This document shows positions 53,342 to 62,207 of a DNA stretch of 64,000 nt, in pieces; position 1 is the stretch's first letter, and every line of letters starts with the position of its first letter. This DNA comes from Lachnospiraceae bacterium 3-1 (GTDB lineage: Bacteria; Bacillota; Clostridia; Lachnospirales; Lachnospiraceae). Location of the stretch: positions 62,001-126,000 of the forward strand of contig KE159594.1 of assembly GCA_000403255.2 (NCBI GenBank), given 5' to 3'. A model generated the notes under the pieces. That model was not told where the DNA came from, ran no database searches, and saw only the letters and a program-made list of their open reading frames with translations. A program made the position numbers and the translations under genes.

Positions 53342-54391
53342 CTACAATTCTAACAGTCTGATCAAAAGCTCTTCAAAAGGAATTCCGGCCTCCTTCATCA
53401 TATTGGGATAGCGGCTGTGGGAAGTAAAGCCGGGAATCGTATTTACCTCATTAAAATAAATTTCTCCCTTTGGTGTTAGAAACATATCAACCCTTGCAAA
53501 ATGGCTGCACCTAAGGGATCGGTAAATCACCTTGGCTGTCTCCTGTATTTCCTTTGCTTTTTCAGGGGAAATCCTGGCAGGAACATGGATTTTTGAGGAT
53601 TTCAGCGTATACTTTTCTGTATAATCAAAAAATCCTTCTGACAATTCAATTTCATCTACCACGCCTGTCATCAATTCTTCTTTTCCTAGCACTGCGCAAC
53701 CCACTTCAAATCCTTCTATCATCTCTTCCAAAATCACATAAGAGTCATATTCAAATGCATGCTCTACTGCGTTTTGCAAGTCCTCTACCTTTTCCACTCT
53801 GGTAATCCCGAAAGATGAGCCTGCCCGCAAAGGCTTTACAAAAAGTGGATATCCCAGTTCTCTTCCCCAGATTCTTAGCTGCATAACATTCATTTCTGCT
53901 TCCGAAATAGTATAAGATTTTGGTACTTTTACACCGCATTCCCCAGCAAGCCGATGGGCCGTCTCTTTATCCATGCAAATAGCAGAGCTCATGGTATTGC
54001 AGCCAATCAAAGGTATCTCCGCAAGCTCCAACACCCCTTGCACGGTTCCGTCCTCCCCATTTTTCCCATGTAAAATGGGCAAAGCCCCGTCTAAGGAAAT
54101 AGTTTCGCTCCCCTGTGCTTTCAGCAAAATAATTCCATGAAGTTCCTTATCTGGCGAAACTACAACTGACACACATGTCTCTTCGCTGTACCAATTGTCG
54201 GAAGCTATATGTTCCGGTTCTCCCTGATAAAGATACCATTTACCATCTCTGGTAATTCCAATTAAAATCGGCTCATACCTTCTGATATCCATATGGGTAA
54301 TCACTGCATAAGCTGATTGCAGGGACACCTCATACTCACTGGAGCATCCTCCAAATAAAATTGCAATTTTTTTTCTGTATCCTTTTTCCAT
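53342..54391 (-). CDS. vanG: VanG-type D-alanine--D-serine ligase
   Basis: 349 residues, ATP-grasp fold. LFGGCSSEYEVSLQSAYAV, ILHGKNGEDGTVQG, VKPLRAGSSFGIT, and metal-binding FNEVNTIPGFTSHSRYP. The omega-loop is EKYTLKSSKI (Glu259-Lys260-Tyr261), as in VanC/VanE/VanG; Ddl enzymes read differently and D-lactate ligases have EKG-type loops. So D-Ala-D-Ser is the likely product, lowering vancomycin affinity. It leads a three-gene set with the VanT-like pair. VanXY is absent here, so whether it confers resistance is open; it may be intrinsic. Site AAAGGAG. Confidence 0.88.
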   Translation of the reverse strand: MEKGYRKKIAILFGGCSSEYEVSLQSAYAVITHMDIRRYEPILIGITRDGKWYLYQGEPEHIASDNWYSEETCVSVVVSPDKELHGIILLKAQGSETISLDGALPILHGKNGEDGTVQGVLELAEIPLIGCNTMSSAICMDKETAHRLAGECGVKVPKSYTISEAEMNVMQLRIWGRELGYPLFVKPLRAGSSFGITRVEKVEDLQNAVEHAFEYDSYVILEEMIEGFEVGCAVLGKEELMTGVVDEIELSEGFFDYTEKYTLKSSKIHVPARISPEKAKEIQETAKVIYRSLRCSHFARVDMFLTPKGEIYFNEVNTIPGFTSHSRYPNMMKEAGIPFEELLIRLLEL

Positions 54392-54508
54392 AATTTTTTC
54401 TCCTTTTTCTGTATTTCAATTACCAAGTTATTGTCTTCTTTCATCTAACCGTTATCTTACCTTCTGCAAATGACAGACCAGTGACTTTTACATGACAAAA
54501 TTGTCATA

Positions 54509-54551
54509 AAAAATCCTGTTTTGTAAATTAATTTTACAAAACAGGATTTTT
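54509..54551. terminator. Bidirectional terminator downstream of the accessory module
   Basis: 19-bp stem (AAAAATCCTGTTTTGTAAA at 54509-54527, complement at 54533-54551). A- and T-tracts on both sides. It ends the minus-strand module and insulates the vanG-type operon. Confidence 0.88.
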
Positions 54552-54676
54552 AATTACTTTAATATTCTGTTGATTCTTTCCTAAGAAAATGTTAAAACTT
54601 CCATAACGAAACGTGGAATACCGACAAAATTAAAGGACTCTTTCTGTATGAAAGAGATAAAGTTTTATGCCATAAC

Positions 54677-55195
54677 CTACAAGCTATCATAGTTTTCCTT
54701 AATATAACATTCATAAACAGAATCTTTTAACTTTGTCCATTTCTTGCTGATGGAAACTTCAAAAGATTTTGAAATAAATCCATACTGCATTGATTTATTT
54801 ATTATTTCACTATATGTATCAAAAATTTGCTCTGTAATTTGTTTCGCCTCTCTCCAGAGTTCCTTACTAAAAAATCTTATAATTTCAACTTCCATCAAAC
54901 ATTCATGTGCATCAGACATCATCGTCTCTGAGAGCTCTTTCATTATATCTCCATTAACTCCCACTGACATCATTTTGTATAACTTATCATTAATATATCT
55001 TATTTTCTCATCTTCTATTTTCAATACTGTATCTATAATAGCTTGCTTATACAACTCACTAAATTTAAAACTTAACTTTTCCTTTTTTTGTTCTTCTCTA
55101 TCACTCTTAAAATTCCTAACAGTAACACAAATTGCCACAACCGCACAAATTGCTGCTATTGCATTAGATATACTTCCCAATATACTCCAAGCCAT
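54677..55195 (-). CDS. Membrane-anchored protein of unknown function, third gene of STAS/GHKL module
   Basis: 172 residues. One N-terminal membrane helix (about residues 4-24, ILGSISNAIAAICAVVAICV), then a long, charged, helical cytosolic part (KSDREEQKKEKLSFKFSELY, ELSETMMSDAHECLMEVEII). Not recognised. Start at the ATG at 55195 with GGGGGGA, 19 nt after the DUF4325 stop. Its place at the end of an ATPase/STAS operon and single membrane anchor would fit an effector that acts at the membrane, but that is only a hypothesis. DNA is more AT-rich than the flanks. Confidence 0.7.
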   Translation of the reverse strand: MAWSILGSISNAIAAICAVVAICVTVRNFKSDREEQKKEKLSFKFSELYKQAIIDTVLKIEDEKIRYINDKLYKMMSVGVNGDIMKELSETMMSDAHECLMEVEIIRFFSKELWREAKQITEQIFDTYSEIINKSMQYGFISKSFEVSISKKWTKLKDSVYECYIKENYDSL

Positions 55196-55214
55196 TTTGT
55201 GTCCCCCCAATACC

Positions 55215-55535
55215 TCAGCTTAGCCCCCGCATAACATAATCAAAATCATTCTCTATATTCTTCTTCAAAGTGTCGTTTAATTCAGTCCCGTCAGGATATT
55301 TAAAAACATACTTTTGCCGGAATTCATGCCCCATGCTCCTAATACTTGTTTCAAACATTCCACCAAAAAAAGAAGGATTCACGCCCCACGTATCCTCCGG
55401 CAATAAAACTGTAATTTGCCCATTTTTTTCCAATTTATCAAGCTCTAATTCTTTTCTTGCTATGACCCCCATATCCCTGTCCGTAAATATCCTTGCACCT
55501 GCCTCCTTGTACTTTCCAAGATCTATACTATTCAT
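55215..55535 (-). CDS. DUF4325 STAS-like protein
   Basis: 106 residues. The text RIFTDRDMGVIARKELELDK, NGQITVLLPEDTWGVNPSFFGGMF and DFDYVMRGLS fits DUF4325, a small STAS-like family usually found beside histidine-kinase-like ATPases. The start overlaps the ATPase stop by 8 nt, with AAGGAG, so the two proteins are made in a coupled way. STAS proteins switch GHKL ATPases by binding or being phosphorylated (family knowledge), and this pair may work like an anti-sigma/anti-anti-sigma switch. No membrane segment. Confidence 0.78.
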   Translation of the reverse strand: MNSIDLGKYKEAGARIFTDRDMGVIARKELELDKLEKNGQITVLLPEDTWGVNPSFFGGMFETSIRSMGHEFRQKYVFKYPDGTELNDTLKKNIENDFDYVMRGLS

Positions 55536-56853
55536 GCTTTCTTTCTCCTTTTTCTTTTTGAATATAGCGTTTATCCAAATAAAATCTTAATGAAATTACT
55601 GTCCCAGGAAAATTCTCTTCTAATTTTCGAACATTCGCTTCATCTGGCGGTTTATAAATATTATTTTCCTCATTAAACGCAATAATTTTCTTTTTTCCAG
55701 TTCCAAATACTGGATCATTCTTAAATTCTTTTGCCTTCATTCTATATGAACCACCAAACTTAATATACGTCCTACCTGATATAATTGTCATTTCAGGCAT
55801 CTGCCCATCGTCACACTTTCCCATTAAATTTAAATTTTCTATTAAGCTTACTGTTCCTGTCCCTCTGGTTTCATATCCCTCTATGTTCTTATCTCTTAAT
55901 CGGCTTATTCCTTCCTGTAATGCAAGAACAGTGCATACCATTTCTTCATCCCAATTAAAAGATAAAAATTGATCGTGCCTCTCTAAAAAATATTCTAACC
56001 TTTCTCTCGTTTCTTTACTGGAATCATACTTTAACCCTTCGTAAATAGTCTTGCCCAAATTCAGAAAAAGTAATTGCATTTCTCCATAAGGTTTACTAGA
56101 ATTATCTTCATAATGACCCTGCGTATACCATGTTGCCTGCTCTCCGCCGTGAATCTCACAATTATCAAGAACTTCTCCTAGCAAAGTCGCCATAAGCAAA
56201 ATACCTTCATCTTTCAATTTCATTCCCTGATGTATGAGACATTTATTAAAATAATCCGTTAACCTAGTTGCAATTTTTCCTGACTTCTTTTTTTCTTCAC
56301 CAAAACCACCTGACACTGTCTCAAATTTTTCAACATTTGCTCCATCATACTCAAATTCATACTTTGCATTTAAATGATACAACAATCCGCTTTCCAACAA
56401 TACATCTCTTACCATTGGATTCTTTGGAATTGCCCCAGCTAAAGCCAATTTATTTCTCTTTCTTCTATGTTTCATAATAACAAAAAGAATGATATCCATA
56501 ATCGTACTGGCTGAAAGTCCCAAAAACTCACACTTTGAATAATCAAAGTTTATCTTTTTCACGCATTCAACTTTTCCAATAGTATATAATTTTCTTAATG
56601 ACCGAATGGTCTCATCTGGCCGTTCAGAAATAGAAAATCTCTCAGGAATTTCTATCAGTAATTCTCCTTCCTGAATATGAAAATCTGACAATGCAAAATT
56701 TTCTTTTTCTAAATGTGCCATCACTTTTTGGTAATCCGCAACAAAACTCTTCTTTTTCATAGTCTCTTTCCATACACTAGATTTACTCCGATTTTCTTTA
56801 GGAATAAGTAATGTTCTAAATAAAACATCATGATATCCATACGTCTTCGACAT
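55528..56853 (-). CDS. STAS-like plus GHKL-type ATPase protein
   Basis: 441 residues. Residues about 90-170 look STAS-like (KINFDYSKCEFLGLSASTIM). From about 215 a GHKL ATPase follows: N-box LLGEVLDNCEIHGG (Glu, Asn, His), degenerate G1 FLNLGKTI (Asp replaced by Asn), and G2 YETRGTGTVSLIENLN. C-terminal part after 360 is unassigned. No HisKA domain and no membrane helix, so it is not a normal sensor kinase. It leads the operon with DUF4325 and a membrane protein. The start has no clear ribosome site. Locus next to an IS4-type remnant suggests acquisition. Confidence 0.8.
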   Translation of the reverse strand: MSKTYGYHDVLFRTLLIPKENRSKSSVWKETMKKKSFVADYQKVMAHLEKENFALSDFHIQEGELLIEIPERFSISERPDETIRSLRKLYTIGKVECVKKINFDYSKCEFLGLSASTIMDIILFVIMKHRRKRNKLALAGAIPKNPMVRDVLLESGLLYHLNAKYEFEYDGANVEKFETVSGGFGEEKKKSGKIATRLTDYFNKCLIHQGMKLKDEGILLMATLLGEVLDNCEIHGGEQATWYTQGHYEDNSSKPYGEMQLLFLNLGKTIYEGLKYDSSKETRERLEYFLERHDQFLSFNWDEEMVCTVLALQEGISRLRDKNIEGYETRGTGTVSLIENLNLMGKCDDGQMPEMTIISGRTYIKFGGSYRMKAKEFKNDPVFGTGKKKIIAFNEENNIYKPPDEANVRKLEENFPGTVISLRFYLDKRYIQKEKGERKHE

Positions 56854-56958
56854 AAAAAATCTTAACCATATAATAGTATATTATTAACTAAGACTTCCCA
56901 TACCTAAAATGGAATTCTCACTTTAAAAATTCAATATTTCAGCTAACAAAATAATGAT

Positions 56959-57409
56959 TTATGACATTACAGCCTGCGGATGAAGTGCATTATGCAGATA
57001 TTCCGGCAATCTGAACTCAAAATCAATTGTAAATGCGGCCAACTGTTCATCACTAAGTTTCAAAATCTCCTGAAGGCTTGCCAGTAAAGCATCCCAAAGG
57101 ATGCTGATAGAACGGTTAAAGCTAATATCTGCCATTTCACCAACAAGGAAAAAGAATAGTTCGCCCAATGTCCTCTGGTCTTCATTCTGCCTCTGCTCCG
57201 TTGCGAGTAGCATATATTTGGCAAACAGGATAGCTGCATGAGCTGTCAGTGCATCATAAGATAAACTTTTGTAGAATTCAGGAAGCGATAGAAAGTGTTC
57301 CTGGAAAACTTTTCCTTAATAGAACCCGTACGTTGCTGCATATACATGCTTTTTTCAACAAAAATGTTGCTAAGTTTATAACGCAGTAAAGAAACAGGAG
57401 AAATGCCTT
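56959..57409 (-). pseudogene. IS4-family transposase remnant
   Basis: An N-terminal piece (about 57300-57409: ISPVSLLRYKLSNIFVEKSM, then FSRNTFYRFLNSTK) and a C-terminal piece (56959-57280: LSYDALTAHAAILFAKYMLL then GELFFFLVGEMADISF) are in different frames and directly joined, so the catalytic middle (DDE residues) has been deleted. No terminal repeats identified. Marks the right border of the accessory module. Confidence 0.7.
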
Positions 57410-57609
57410 TTTATTGGCTGAAATATTGAATTTTCAAGGTTCAACACACCTTATTGGTGTGGGAAATCTTAGCTAATAAATAACAGTAGAAAGTTTCATT
57501 TATCAATGGGATATTGTCATCATTTCTTATATTTTACATCAAGAACCTTTGAAAAACAAGTGAAGTTTTTCATTCTGATGCAATTAAGAAAACATAAGGA
57601 ATACTATAT

Positions 57610-57744
57610 GTGGAAAAAAACTGCCAAAACGACAAAGATATGATAAAAATACTAGATACGTTGCTTAAAAGTGAAAAAAATTCAATACCTGCCGAAACTC
57701 CTGAACACCATTCTTCCAAACTTCGGGCAGGTAAGGAACTATAG
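57610..57744 (+). CDS. Possible small protein, 44 residues
   Basis: GTG start behind TAAGGAA; MEKNCQNDKDMIKILDTLLK then a Pro/Glu/His tail SIPAETPEHHSSKLRAGKEL. Charged and helical at the N-terminus, similar in type to small cargo proteins of conjugative elements, but not recognised. An inverted repeat (CCTGCC..GGCAGG) lies near its end. Low confidence. Confidence 0.25.
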   Translation: MEKNCQNDKDMIKILDTLLKSEKNSIPAETPEHHSSKLRAGKEL

Positions 57745-57782
57745 GCTATTCTATGTGTTCAATTCTTGTAACTATTCAAACC

Positions 57783-57926
57783 CCCAAGCCACAGACATGC
57801 CAGTATAGCTGTCATTCATCTCTTATGAGACTTCTGTCTGTGGCTTGGGAGATTTTCACCTCCCTGGAAATAACAATTCCTCTCTTTTAAAAGAAATCTG
57901 AACGTTCCGGACTGGTATTTCCAGGG
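57783..57926. repeat. Two consecutive long inverted repeats downstream of tpiA
   Basis: CCCAAGCCACAGACA (57783-57797) with its complement (57835-57849), and CCCTGGAAATA (57862-57872) with TATTTCCAGGG (57916-57926). No T-tract. They may close the gapA-pgk-tpiA transcript or be a decayed element. Confidence 0.55.
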
Positions 57927-57945
57927 GGTTCTGAATCGTTACCAA

Positions 57946-58695
57946 TTATTTATAATTAACAATCTTTCCAAAATCTGCTTTCAGGGAAGCTCCTCCCACA
58001 AGACCACCATCAATATCCGGTTTGGAGAACAGCTCAGCTGCATTTCCTGCGTTCACAGATCCGCCATACTGGATACGGATTGCTTCTGCGGTTGCCTCAT
58101 CATATACCTCTTTGATGCATGTACGAATTGCTGCACATACTTCTTCTGCCTGATCAGAGGTAGCTGTTTCGCCTGTTCCAATTGCCCAGATTGGCTCATA
58201 AGCAATAACTGCTCCTTTTGCCTGATCTGCAGTTACATTCTGGAATGCAATCTTAATCTGCATACGAATCCAGTCAATATAAATTCCCTGTTTTCTCTGG
58301 GTCAAAGATTCTCCACAGCAAATGATTGGTGTAATTCCATGCTCGAATGCTTTCAGCACTTTCTTATTTACTGTCTCATCTGTCTCTGCAAAATATTCTC
58401 TTCTCTCAGAATGGCCGATTACTACATATTTTACACCAGCGTCTGTCAACATATTTGGAGCGATTTCTCCAGTATATGCACCGCTTTCTTCAAAATACAT
58501 ATTCTCAGCGCCAATGTTGATGTTAGAACCCTTTGCTGCTTCCATTGCAGGAATAATGTCGATTGCGGGTACACAGAACACTACATCCACTTCATCGTTT
58601 GCTACCAATGGTTTCAACTCATTTACCAAAGCTACTGCTTCGCTTGGAGTTTTGTTCATTTTCCAGTTTCCTGCAATAATTTTTTTTCTTGCCAT
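57946..58695 (-). CDS. tpiA: Triosephosphate isomerase
   Basis: 249 residues. [12 protein letters not shown] (Lys), [10 protein letters not shown] (His), [11 protein letters not shown] (catalytic Glu), QYGGSVN. Converts dihydroxyacetone phosphate and glyceraldehyde 3-phosphate. It follows pgk by 29 nt; with gapA further upstream it forms the lower-glycolysis cluster in the order gapA-pgk-tpiA. Confidence 0.97.
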   Translation of the reverse strand: MARKKIIAGNWKMNKTPSEAVALVNELKPLVANDEVDVVFCVPAIDIIPAMEAAKGSNINIGAENMYFEESGAYTGEIAPNMLTDAGVKYVVIGHSERREYFAETDETVNKKVLKAFEHGITPIICCGESLTQRKQGIYIDWIRMQIKIAFQNVTADQAKGAVIAYEPIWAIGTGETATSDQAEEVCAAIRTCIKEVYDEATAEAIRIQYGGSVNAGNAAELFSKPDIDGGLVGGASLKADFGKIVNYK

Positions 58696-58724
58696 AATCT
58701 TATCCTCTTTTTAAATTTTATTTT

Positions 58725-59933
58725 CTATTTATCAGTTGCTGCTGCTACACCAGGAAGCTCTTTGCCTTCTAAGAATTCCAGAGAAGCTCCACCGCCAGTG
58801 GAGATATGGCTCATCTTATCGCCAAATCCTAACTGGTTTACTGCTGCTGCAGAATCGCCACCACCAATAATTGTAGTTGCATCTGTCTCTGCCAATGCCT
58901 TTGCTACAGCAATGGTTCCTTTTGCAAGGGTTGGATTCTCAAATACTCCCATAGGTCCATTCCAAACAACTGTCTTTGCAGATTTCACTGCATCTGCAAA
59001 CATCTCTGCTGTCTTGGGCCCAATATCGCATCCTTCCCGGTCTGCCGGCATATCCTTTACGTCATATATTACTACATCCACTGGCGCATCAATTGGATTT
59101 GGGAACTCTGTGATTGTTGCAGAATCAACAGGAAGCAGTAATTTCTTTCCAAGCTTTTCTGCCTTTGCAAGCATCTCTTTACAATAATCAACCTTTGTAT
59201 CATCTACCAAAGATTTTCCAATCTCATACCCCTGTGCTTTTAAGAAAGTATAAGCCATACCGCCGCCGATAATCAAAGTATCGCATTTTTCCAACAGGTT
59301 GGAAATAACATTCAATTTATCTGCAACCTTTGCGCCACCTAAGATTGCAACAAAAGGTCTTACCGGATTCTCTACTGCATTTCCAAGGAAATCAATTTCT
59401 TTCTGCATTAAGTAGCCCACTGCTGCAGTATCCACCAATTCAGAAACACCTACATTAGAGCAATGTGCCCTGTGAGCAGTTCCGAAAGCATCATTTACGA
59501 AAATATCACAAAGGGAAGCTAAGTCTTTGGAGAATGCTTCTCCATTCTTGGTCTCTTCTGCACGATAACGGGTATTCTCTAACAAAATAACTTCGCCATC
59601 TTTGATTGCTTCTACGGCTGCTTTCGCATTGGGTCCTACCACCTCAGGATCTGCTGCAAATTTTACTTCCTGGCCTAACAACTCAGAAAGTCTCTTTGCC
59701 ACTGGCGCTAAAGATAATTCTGGCTTCGGTTCTCCCTTGGGCTTACCAAGATGAGAGCAGAGAATTACCTTTCCGCCGTCTGCAATCAATTTTTTAATGG
59801 TTGGCAGCGCAGCTACCAGACGATTCTCATCTGTGATCTTCCCTTCCTTCAAAGGTACGTTAAAATCGCATCTGCAAAGGACACGTTTGCCCTTTACATC
59901 AATATCATCTACGGAAATTTTATTTAAAGACAT
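58725..59933 (-). CDS. pgk: Phosphoglycerate kinase
   Basis: 402 residues. [20 protein letters not shown] (substrate Arg/Asp), [21 protein letters not shown], and C-terminal [17 protein letters not shown] and [16 protein letters not shown]-making step of glycolysis. Site AGGAGGTAAAG. A terminator-like hairpin (60025) separates it from gapA, so expression may be partly independent. Confidence 0.97.
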   Translation of the reverse strand: MSLNKISVDDIDVKGKRVLCRCDFNVPLKEGKITDENRLVAALPTIKKLIADGGKVILCSHLGKPKGEPKPELSLAPVAKRLSELLGQEVKFAADPEVVGPNAKAAVEAIKDGEVILLENTRYRAEETKNGEAFSKDLASLCDIFVNDAFGTAHRAHCSNVGVSELVDTAAVGYLMQKEIDFLGNAVENPVRPFVAILGGAKVADKLNVISNLLEKCDTLIIGGGMAYTFLKAQGYEIGKSLVDDTKVDYCKEMLAKAEKLGKKLLLPVDSATITEFPNPIDAPVDVVIYDVKDMPADREGCDIGPKTAEMFADAVKSAKTVVWNGPMGVFENPTLAKGTIAVAKALAETDATTIIGGGDSAAAVNQLGFGDKMSHISTGGGASLEFLEGKELPGVAAATDK

Positions 59934-60024
59934 TATTCTTTACCTCCTGTTGCACGAATGCGCATATTATTTTTTATCGGAAGACACTTTCTCGTAACAA
60001 GGTCTTTCCTGATAGAAGAAAAAG

Positions 60025-60051
60025 GGGTCCGGTCCTCAAAAGACCGGACCC
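60025..60051 (-). terminator. Terminator between gapA and pgk
   Basis: GGGTCCGGTC and GACCGGACCC form a 10-bp stem; on the minus strand CCTTTTTC follows. May be partial, giving more gapA than pgk transcript. Confidence 0.75.
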
Positions 60052-60091
60052 TTTCTGAGTCTTATCTGCCTCGACAGCCTGTCGTGCAGTA

Positions 60092-61108
60092 TTATGCTAA
60101 TTCACTGAAATATTTGATTGTACGAACCATCTGGCTTGTGTAGCTGTTCTCATTGTCATACCAAGAAACAACTTGTACCTCATATAAATCATCTGAAACT
60201 TTGGAAACCATGGTCTGTGTAGCATCGAATAAGGAACCAAATCTCATACCTACGATATCGCTGGATACGATTTCATCCTCGTTGTATCCGAAGGATTCAT
60301 TGGCTGCTGCCTTCATAGCTGCATTGATACCGTCAACTGTTACATCATTGCCCTTAACAACTGCTGTTAAGATAGTGGTAGATCCTGTTGGGGTAGGTAC
60401 ACGCTGTGCAGAACCGATTAATTTGCCATTTAATTCTGGAATAACAAGACCAATTGCTTTTGCAGCGCCTGTGCTGTTCGGAACGATATTTACTGCTGCT
60501 GCGCGGGATCTTCTCAGATCGCCTTTTCTCTGAGGTCCGTCTAATGTCATCTGGTCACCTGTGTAAGCGTGAATTGTACACATGATACCAGACTGGATTG
60601 CTGCATATTTGTTCAATGCATCAGCCATCGGAGCCAGGCAGTTTGTGGTACAGGAAGCTGCGGAAATGATGGTATCTTCAGCCTTTAATGTCTCATGATT
60701 GGTATTGAAAACGATCGTAGGAAGATCATTTCCTGCTGGAGCAGAGATAACAACTTTACGTGCGCCTGCATTGATATGAGCCTGTGCTTTGTCTTTGGAG
60801 GTGTAGAATCCGGAGCACTCCAGAACAACGTCTACTTTCAGGTCTCCCCATGGGCAATTATTTGCATCTGGGAAAGCGTAGATCTTGATTTCTTTTCCAT
60901 CAACAGTAATGGAATCTTCACCAGCAGTAACCTTGTCTGCTAATGCATATTTTCCCTGAGATGAATCATACTTCAACAGATGAGCCAACATTTTGGGGCT
61001 TGTTAAATCGTTGATTGCTACTACTTCGTATCCTTCTGCACCAAACATCTGTCTGAATGCCAAACGACCAATACGTCCGAAACCATTGATTGCTACTCTT
61101 ACTGACAT
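60092..61108 (-). CDS. gapA: Glyceraldehyde-3-phosphate dehydrogenase, type I
   Basis: 338 residues. NAD-binding [16 protein letters not shown], catalytic Cys153 in [12 protein letters not shown], and [19 protein letters not shown]. Glycolytic oxidation step. Start at 61108 (AGGAGGAA); a longer ATG at 61162 has no site. First gene of the gapA-pgk-tpiA cluster. No CggR-type regulator in the window. Confidence 0.97.
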   Translation of the reverse strand: MSVRVAINGFGRIGRLAFRQMFGAEGYEVVAINDLTSPKMLAHLLKYDSSQGKYALADKVTAGEDSITVDGKEIKIYAFPDANNCPWGDLKVDVVLECSGFYTSKDKAQAHINAGARKVVISAPAGNDLPTIVFNTNHETLKAEDTIISAASCTTNCLAPMADALNKYAAIQSGIMCTIHAYTGDQMTLDGPQRKGDLRRSRAAAVNIVPNSTGAAKAIGLVIPELNGKLIGSAQRVPTPTGSTTILTAVVKGNDVTVDGINAAMKAAANESFGYNEDEIVSSDIVGMRFGSLFDATQTMVSKVSDDLYEVQVVSWYDNENSYTSQMVRTIKYFSELA

Positions 61109-61171
61109 GTTAATTCCTCCTAAATTTTGAATGAATTTATTTTGCTTGGATATATTACCCAACTTGTTTAT

Positions 61172-61200
61172 ATTTTAACGAATATTACTGAAAAATTCAA
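61172..61200 (-). promoter_or_regulatory. Promoter of gapA
   Basis: Minus-strand TTGAAT (61195-61200), 17-bp spacer, TAAAAT (61172-61177). Confidence 0.65.
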
Positions 61201-61240
61201 GAGGATTTTTACTTTTTTATTCATATTTCTCATTTTTCTT

Positions 61241-61269
61241 TTGACAATACCCGAAATTTGGGCTATTAT
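61241..61269 (+). promoter_or_regulatory. Promoter of the PHP phosphatase gene, with palindromic spacer
   Basis: TTGACA (61241-61246), 17-bp spacer, TATTAT (61264-61269). The spacer contains CCCGAAATTTGGG, a near-palindrome that could be an operator. Confidence 0.65.
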
Positions 61270-61322
61270 CTCGTTAAAACATTCACAAATTTTCATTTAA
61301 CAAAAGAAAGGGGGTTTTTCTC

Positions 61323-62126
61323 ATGCTATGGGACACTCACATGCATTCACATTTTTCTACCGACAGTCAGGCTGATATCCATGAAATGATCCAGGCTTCC
61401 AAAGAAGCTCGTCTAGATGGCATCTGTTTTACCGATCATCTGGATCTTGACTATGCGCCATTCTCTGACGACTTCTTACTGGACATCCCTGCATATCTGA
61501 ATGAAATGCAAGCCGTTCAGAGAGAATTTTCTAATGAATTTCCAATCTGCATTGGTATAGAAATCGGACTTCAGCCTCATTTGGAAAAGACCCTTCCTGA
61601 AATCATAAAAGCAAATCCCTTTGATTTCGTCATTGGTTCTTCCCATTTGGTACACCGCCAGGACCCTTATTATCCCGAATATTATATTGGAAAAACAGAG
61701 GATGAAGCCTATCGGGAATACTTTGAATCTATCTTGGAAAACCTTGCTGTTTTCAACTGCTTCGACATCTATGGACACATTGACTATATCGTTCGCTATG
61801 GTCCCAACAAAAATCAATTATACACTTATGAGAAATTTTCAGATATACTAGATGAGATCCTGCGCACATTGATAGAAAAAGGAAAAGGAATTGAGATCAA
61901 CACCGCTGGCTTCAAATACGGCCTTGGACATCCCAATCCAACCGAAGCTGTTCTGAAACGTTACCGGGAACTGGGCGGAGAAATCATTACCATAGGCGCA
62001 GACGCTCACAAACCACAGCATGTGGCTTATGAATTCTTCCGGGTCCCTGAAATTTTAAAAACCGCTGGCTTCAAATATTATACCGTATTTCACCAACGAA
62101 AACCGGTATTTCACAAATTGGATTAG
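61323..62126 (+). CDS. PHP-domain histidinol-phosphatase (HisJ/HisK family)
   Basis: 267 residues. PHP metal motifs: DTHMHSHFSTDS, CFTDHLDLDYAP, GIEIGLQPH, YGHIDYIVRYG and IGADAHKP. Length and motif order match the histidinol-phosphatase group of PHP proteins; related members act on other phosphoesters. Site AAAGGGGG. No his operon nearby, so the histidine role is from family only. Divergent from gapA. A palindromic repeat starts at its stop codon. Confidence 0.88.
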   Translation: MLWDTHMHSHFSTDSQADIHEMIQASKEARLDGICFTDHLDLDYAPFSDDFLLDIPAYLNEMQAVQREFSNEFPICIGIEIGLQPHLEKTLPEIIKANPFDFVIGSSHLVHRQDPYYPEYYIGKTEDEAYREYFESILENLAVFNCFDIYGHIDYIVRYGPNKNQLYTYEKFSDILDEILRTLIEKGKGIEINTAGFKYGLGHPNPTEAVLKRYRELGGEIITIGADAHKPQHVAYEFFRVPEILKTAGFKYYTVFHQRKPVFHKLD

Positions 62127-62197
62127 GGGCTGTCGCACTAATATAGTTACTTGTTCAAAAGGTCTTGCCGCTTATGCGGCAAAGACCTTTTGAACTA
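62126..62197. repeat. Palindromic repeat family 1, copy D (inverted, one-sided)
   Basis: Begins GGGGCTGTCGCACTAATATA, corresponds to the right end of copy B read in reverse, through GTTCAAAAGGTCTTGCCGCT, and then closes with GCGGCAAAGACCTTTTGAAC as a perfect hairpin. The second GGGGCTGTC arm is missing. It starts at the PHP gene stop and ends just before the beta-propeller gene stop. Confidence 0.8.
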
Positions 62198-62207
62198 ATC
62201 TTATCTT

